From Alphaproteobacteria bacterium (GTDB lineage Bacteria; Pseudomonadota; Alphaproteobacteria; Reyranellales; Reyranellaceae), in contig JAHCJT010000003.1 in the NCBI GenBank assembly GCA_026126245.1, positions 1 to 56,641 on the forward strand: a DNA stretch of 56,641 nucleotides, written 5' to 3'. This document shows positions 55,240 through 56,641 of the stretch, piece after piece. The stretch's first letter is position 1, and the number at the start of each line of letters is the position of its first letter. The notes beneath the pieces were generated by a model, which worked only from the letters and a program-made list of their open reading frames with translations, made no database searches and had not been told where the DNA came from. The position numbers and the translations under genes are program-made.

Positions 55240-55842
55240 TCAGTGCAAGCGCCGGCCCTGCAGGACATCCTGCAGCTTGGCCACGACAATCCCCCATGCG
55301 CCTTGGGGATCGCCGTCGTGCAGTGTCTCGAGCGGCACCCAGCGTACGCCCTTGACCTCGCCATCCTGGCCGCTGAGCTCCTGAGTCGAGTCGGCCAGGA
55401 ACAGATAGCGAAAGTCGAAATGGAAGTGCTGCCGCTCGCCGCGCGCGGCGTTGGCCGGGATCATGTGCGGATCGATGTCCAGCGGCAGCATGGGATCACG
55501 GGCCCAGTCGCTGGGCGTAAATCGCTGGAGGCCCGTCTCCTCCCACGTCTCGCGCGCCGCCCCGTCGCGCGGACTCTCGCCGGCATCGACGTGGCCGCCC
55601 GGCTGGAGCCAGCGATCAAGGGTGGCGTGATGGACCATCAGCATGGCACCGCGCCGCGGATCGACCACGAACGCGCTGCCCGTGATGTGGCCGGACATCG
55701 AGGTGCGCGCGAACAGATCAGCGGGATCCGCCAGGCGATCGAGCAACGGCCGCAGCCGTGACCTCTCGGCCGGAAAGCGGGTCAGGTACCGGCGCACGAC
55801 GCCGGGCACCCGCGCCGCTGGATCACGTTCATCCTGCCCCAC
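55240..55842 (-). CDS. Nudix hydrolase
   Basis: 200 residues from a GTG, 2 bases after the preceding gene on the minus strand. The complete Nudix box reads GHVDAGESPRDGAARE followed by TWEETGL (GX5EX7REUXEEXGU), so metal-dependent cleavage of a nucleoside diphosphate-linked compound is expected. Upstream strand SAFVVDPRRGAMLMVHH and the DRWLQPGGH entry are typical. The N-terminal ~45 residues precede the domain. Substrate unknown. Confidence 0.93.
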   Translation of the reverse strand: MGQDERDPAARVPGVVRRYLTRFPAERSRLRPLLDRLADPADLFARTSMSGHITGSAFVVDPRRGAMLMVHHATLDRWLQPGGHVDAGESPRDGAARETWEETGLQRFTPSDWARDPMLPLDIDPHMIPANAARGERQHFHFDFRYLFLADSTQELSGQDGEVKGVRWVPLETLHDGDPQGAWGIVVAKLQDVLQGRRLH

Positions 55843-55844
55843 GT

Positions 55845-56222
55845 CTAGGACGCCGGCTTGAGGTAGACGTCCTTCACCGCCAGACGGCCATCGCGAAATG
55901 TGTAGCGCTCGACGCCGACGTTCTCGAAGGCGAGGCCCGTTGCCTTGTCGGTGCCGGTCATGCGGAAAGTCATGAACGTCGCCTCCGGCGCGTGATGATA
56001 GACGACGTCGTGGAAGCGCACGTTCTCGACCTGCTGCTTGCGTTCGGCGAAATAGGCGGCGATCTGCTCACGCGACGCCAGCTGGCGCACCGCATTGCCG
56101 GCCTGCACGCTCCATACGAAATCGGGCGTCACGACCTGGTACATCGCATCGAGGTCCTGCTTGAAGAAAGCGCGGCCGAAGGCCTTGAAGACGACATCGC
56201 GATCAGCGGCGGTGGGAGTCAT
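55845..56222 (-). CDS. NTF2-like / SnoaL-like protein
   Basis: 125 residues. A cone-shaped NTF2-fold protein: an N-terminal helix pair (AFGRAFFKQDLDAMYQVVTPDFVW), then SREQIAAYFAERKQQVENV and a beta sheet ending VERYTFRDGRLAVKDVYLKP. Such proteins bind or isomerise small hydrophobic molecules, or have no known activity. AAGGAG before the ATG fixes the start. It is the middle gene of a minus-strand run creatininase - NTF2-like - Nudix. Confidence 0.85.
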   Translation of the reverse strand: MTPTAADRDVVFKAFGRAFFKQDLDAMYQVVTPDFVWSVQAGNAVRQLASREQIAAYFAERKQQVENVRFHDVVYHHAPEATFMTFRMTGTDKATGLAFENVGVERYTFRDGRLAVKDVYLKPAS

Positions 56223-56253
56223 CGGTTTCTCCTTCGGGCTTCGTCAATCCGGT

Positions 56254-56641
56254 CTACGTGGTCATGAAGGCCAGATAGTCGCGCGCCACTTCCTCGACGG
56301 CAGTTTCGTAGATTCGCTTGCCATGCGCCGCGGTCGACAGATTGGGGTTGGAGCCGATGCGGCCGTCCGGGAACTTGCTGCGGTAGTCGTCGGCGTCGGC
56401 AAAGCTGCCGTTGGGCGCGACGGCCGGTTCCATCGGCAAGTGCTTCTCCGTATCGGGATGCATGAAGAACGTCAGCGATACCTCGCTGGGCGTCGCGTGA
56501 CTGCCCTCCTGGCTGCCGTACAGTTCCTTGGACAGCGCCCGGGTACCGGGGCCTTCCCACCAGTTGCGCAGCTTGCATTTCACGGAGGGCGCGTTGCTGC
56601 CGCGCTCCAGCGAGCGCTCAGCGTAGATTTCCGAGAACGCC
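56254..56641 (-). CDS. Creatininase-family amidohydrolase, C-terminal part
   Basis: Partial: the gene enters from beyond base 56641 and about 128 residues are visible. The GSHATPSEVSLTFFMHPDT segment matches the creatininase family (GxHAxxxETS, where Glu helps bind the metal), followed by a C-terminal helix ending DYLAFMTT. Family members hydrolyse creatinine or remove formyl groups from cyclic amides in coenzyme and pigment pathways. No downstream neighbour clarifies the substrate. The apparent start at 56583 is an internal GTG. Confidence 0.82.
   Translation of the reverse strand, partial: AFSEIYAERSLERGSNAPSVKCKLRNWWEGPGTRALSKELYGSQEGSHATPSEVSLTFFMHPDTEKHLPMEPAVAPNGSFADADDYRSKFPDGRIGSNPNLSTAAHGKRIYETAVEEVARDYLAFMTT

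Noticed and set aside
1-56641. CRISPR arrays, insertion sequences, prophage, tRNA or rRNA genes
   Set aside because: None seen: no regularly spaced direct repeats, no transposase or integrase motifs, and no tRNA-like cloverleaf noticed by eye. A tRNAscan or ISfinder search would be needed to exclude short remnants.

Overview
The window is a contiguous, high-GC, densely coded stretch of bacterial chromosome. It is most likely from an alphaproteobacterium of the Rhodospirillales/Reyranella-like kind. Grounds for this are the gene order trpB-trpA ... accD-folC / trxA-addA-addB-murU-like-amgK-like-tsaE-ahcY-HPr-EIIA-rapZ-short hprK, which is typical of the class, the short HPr kinase lacking an N-terminal domain, the AddAB (not RecBCD) repair system, and a TctC/Bug solute-binding protein. 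The genus is an inference. I saw no tRNA, rRNA, CRISPR array, insertion sequence or phage gene.

Region 1 (1-10578): the end of trpB overlaps trpA. A 716-residue methyltransferase fused to two Nudix-like folds follows, then a metallo-beta-lactamase hydrolase, a secreted D-Ala-D-Ala carboxypeptidase, an orphan triple-PAS histidine kinase, and accD-folC.

Region 2 (10655-23770, all minus strand): a housekeeping block. It runs from a short HPr kinase, RapZ, an EIIA-Man-type protein and HPr (a regulatory, non-transport PTS branch) through ahcY, tsaE, the AmgK/MurU peptidoglycan-recycling pair and AddB/AddA, to thioredoxin. Most junctions are 4-8 nt overlaps, so the genes are probably cotranscribed in groups. 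A membrane class III nucleotide cyclase is divergent from hprK.

Region 3 (25942-41265): mixed metabolic and nucleic-acid genes. These are a PAP2-family membrane protein, a GST, polA, an AidB-like acyl-CoA dehydrogenase, a Bug-family binding protein, a mismatch glycosylase, a minimal zincin, pterin dehydratase, an SUV3-like RNA helicase overlapping an S4-domain protein, and a DprE1/DprE2-like oxidoreductase-SDR pair.

Region 4 (41311-53207): a surface-polymer/secretion locus. A minus-strand operon (secreted Cys-tailed protein, outer-membrane beta-barrel, Wza/GumB-type lipoprotein) ends in a clear intrinsic terminator. Divergent from it are a type I secretion ABC transporter and HlyD-type adaptor, then a Wzc-like tyrosine autokinase broken by a one-base frameshift, and a membrane-anchored TPR-like protein. 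There is no glycosyltransferase, flippase, polymerase or TolC here. A neighbouring metallophosphoesterase-like protein lacks most expected metal ligands.

Region 5 (53261-56641): catabolic and accessory genes, namely an aldo/keto reductase, a PuuD-like glutamine amidotransferase, a Nudix hydrolase, an NTF2-like protein and a partial creatininase.

The most notable points are the frameshifted autokinase, the methyltransferase with tandem box-less Nudix-like domains, the ligand-poor phosphoesterase family, and the mixed type I secretion/Wza-Wzc locus without sugar-assembly genes.
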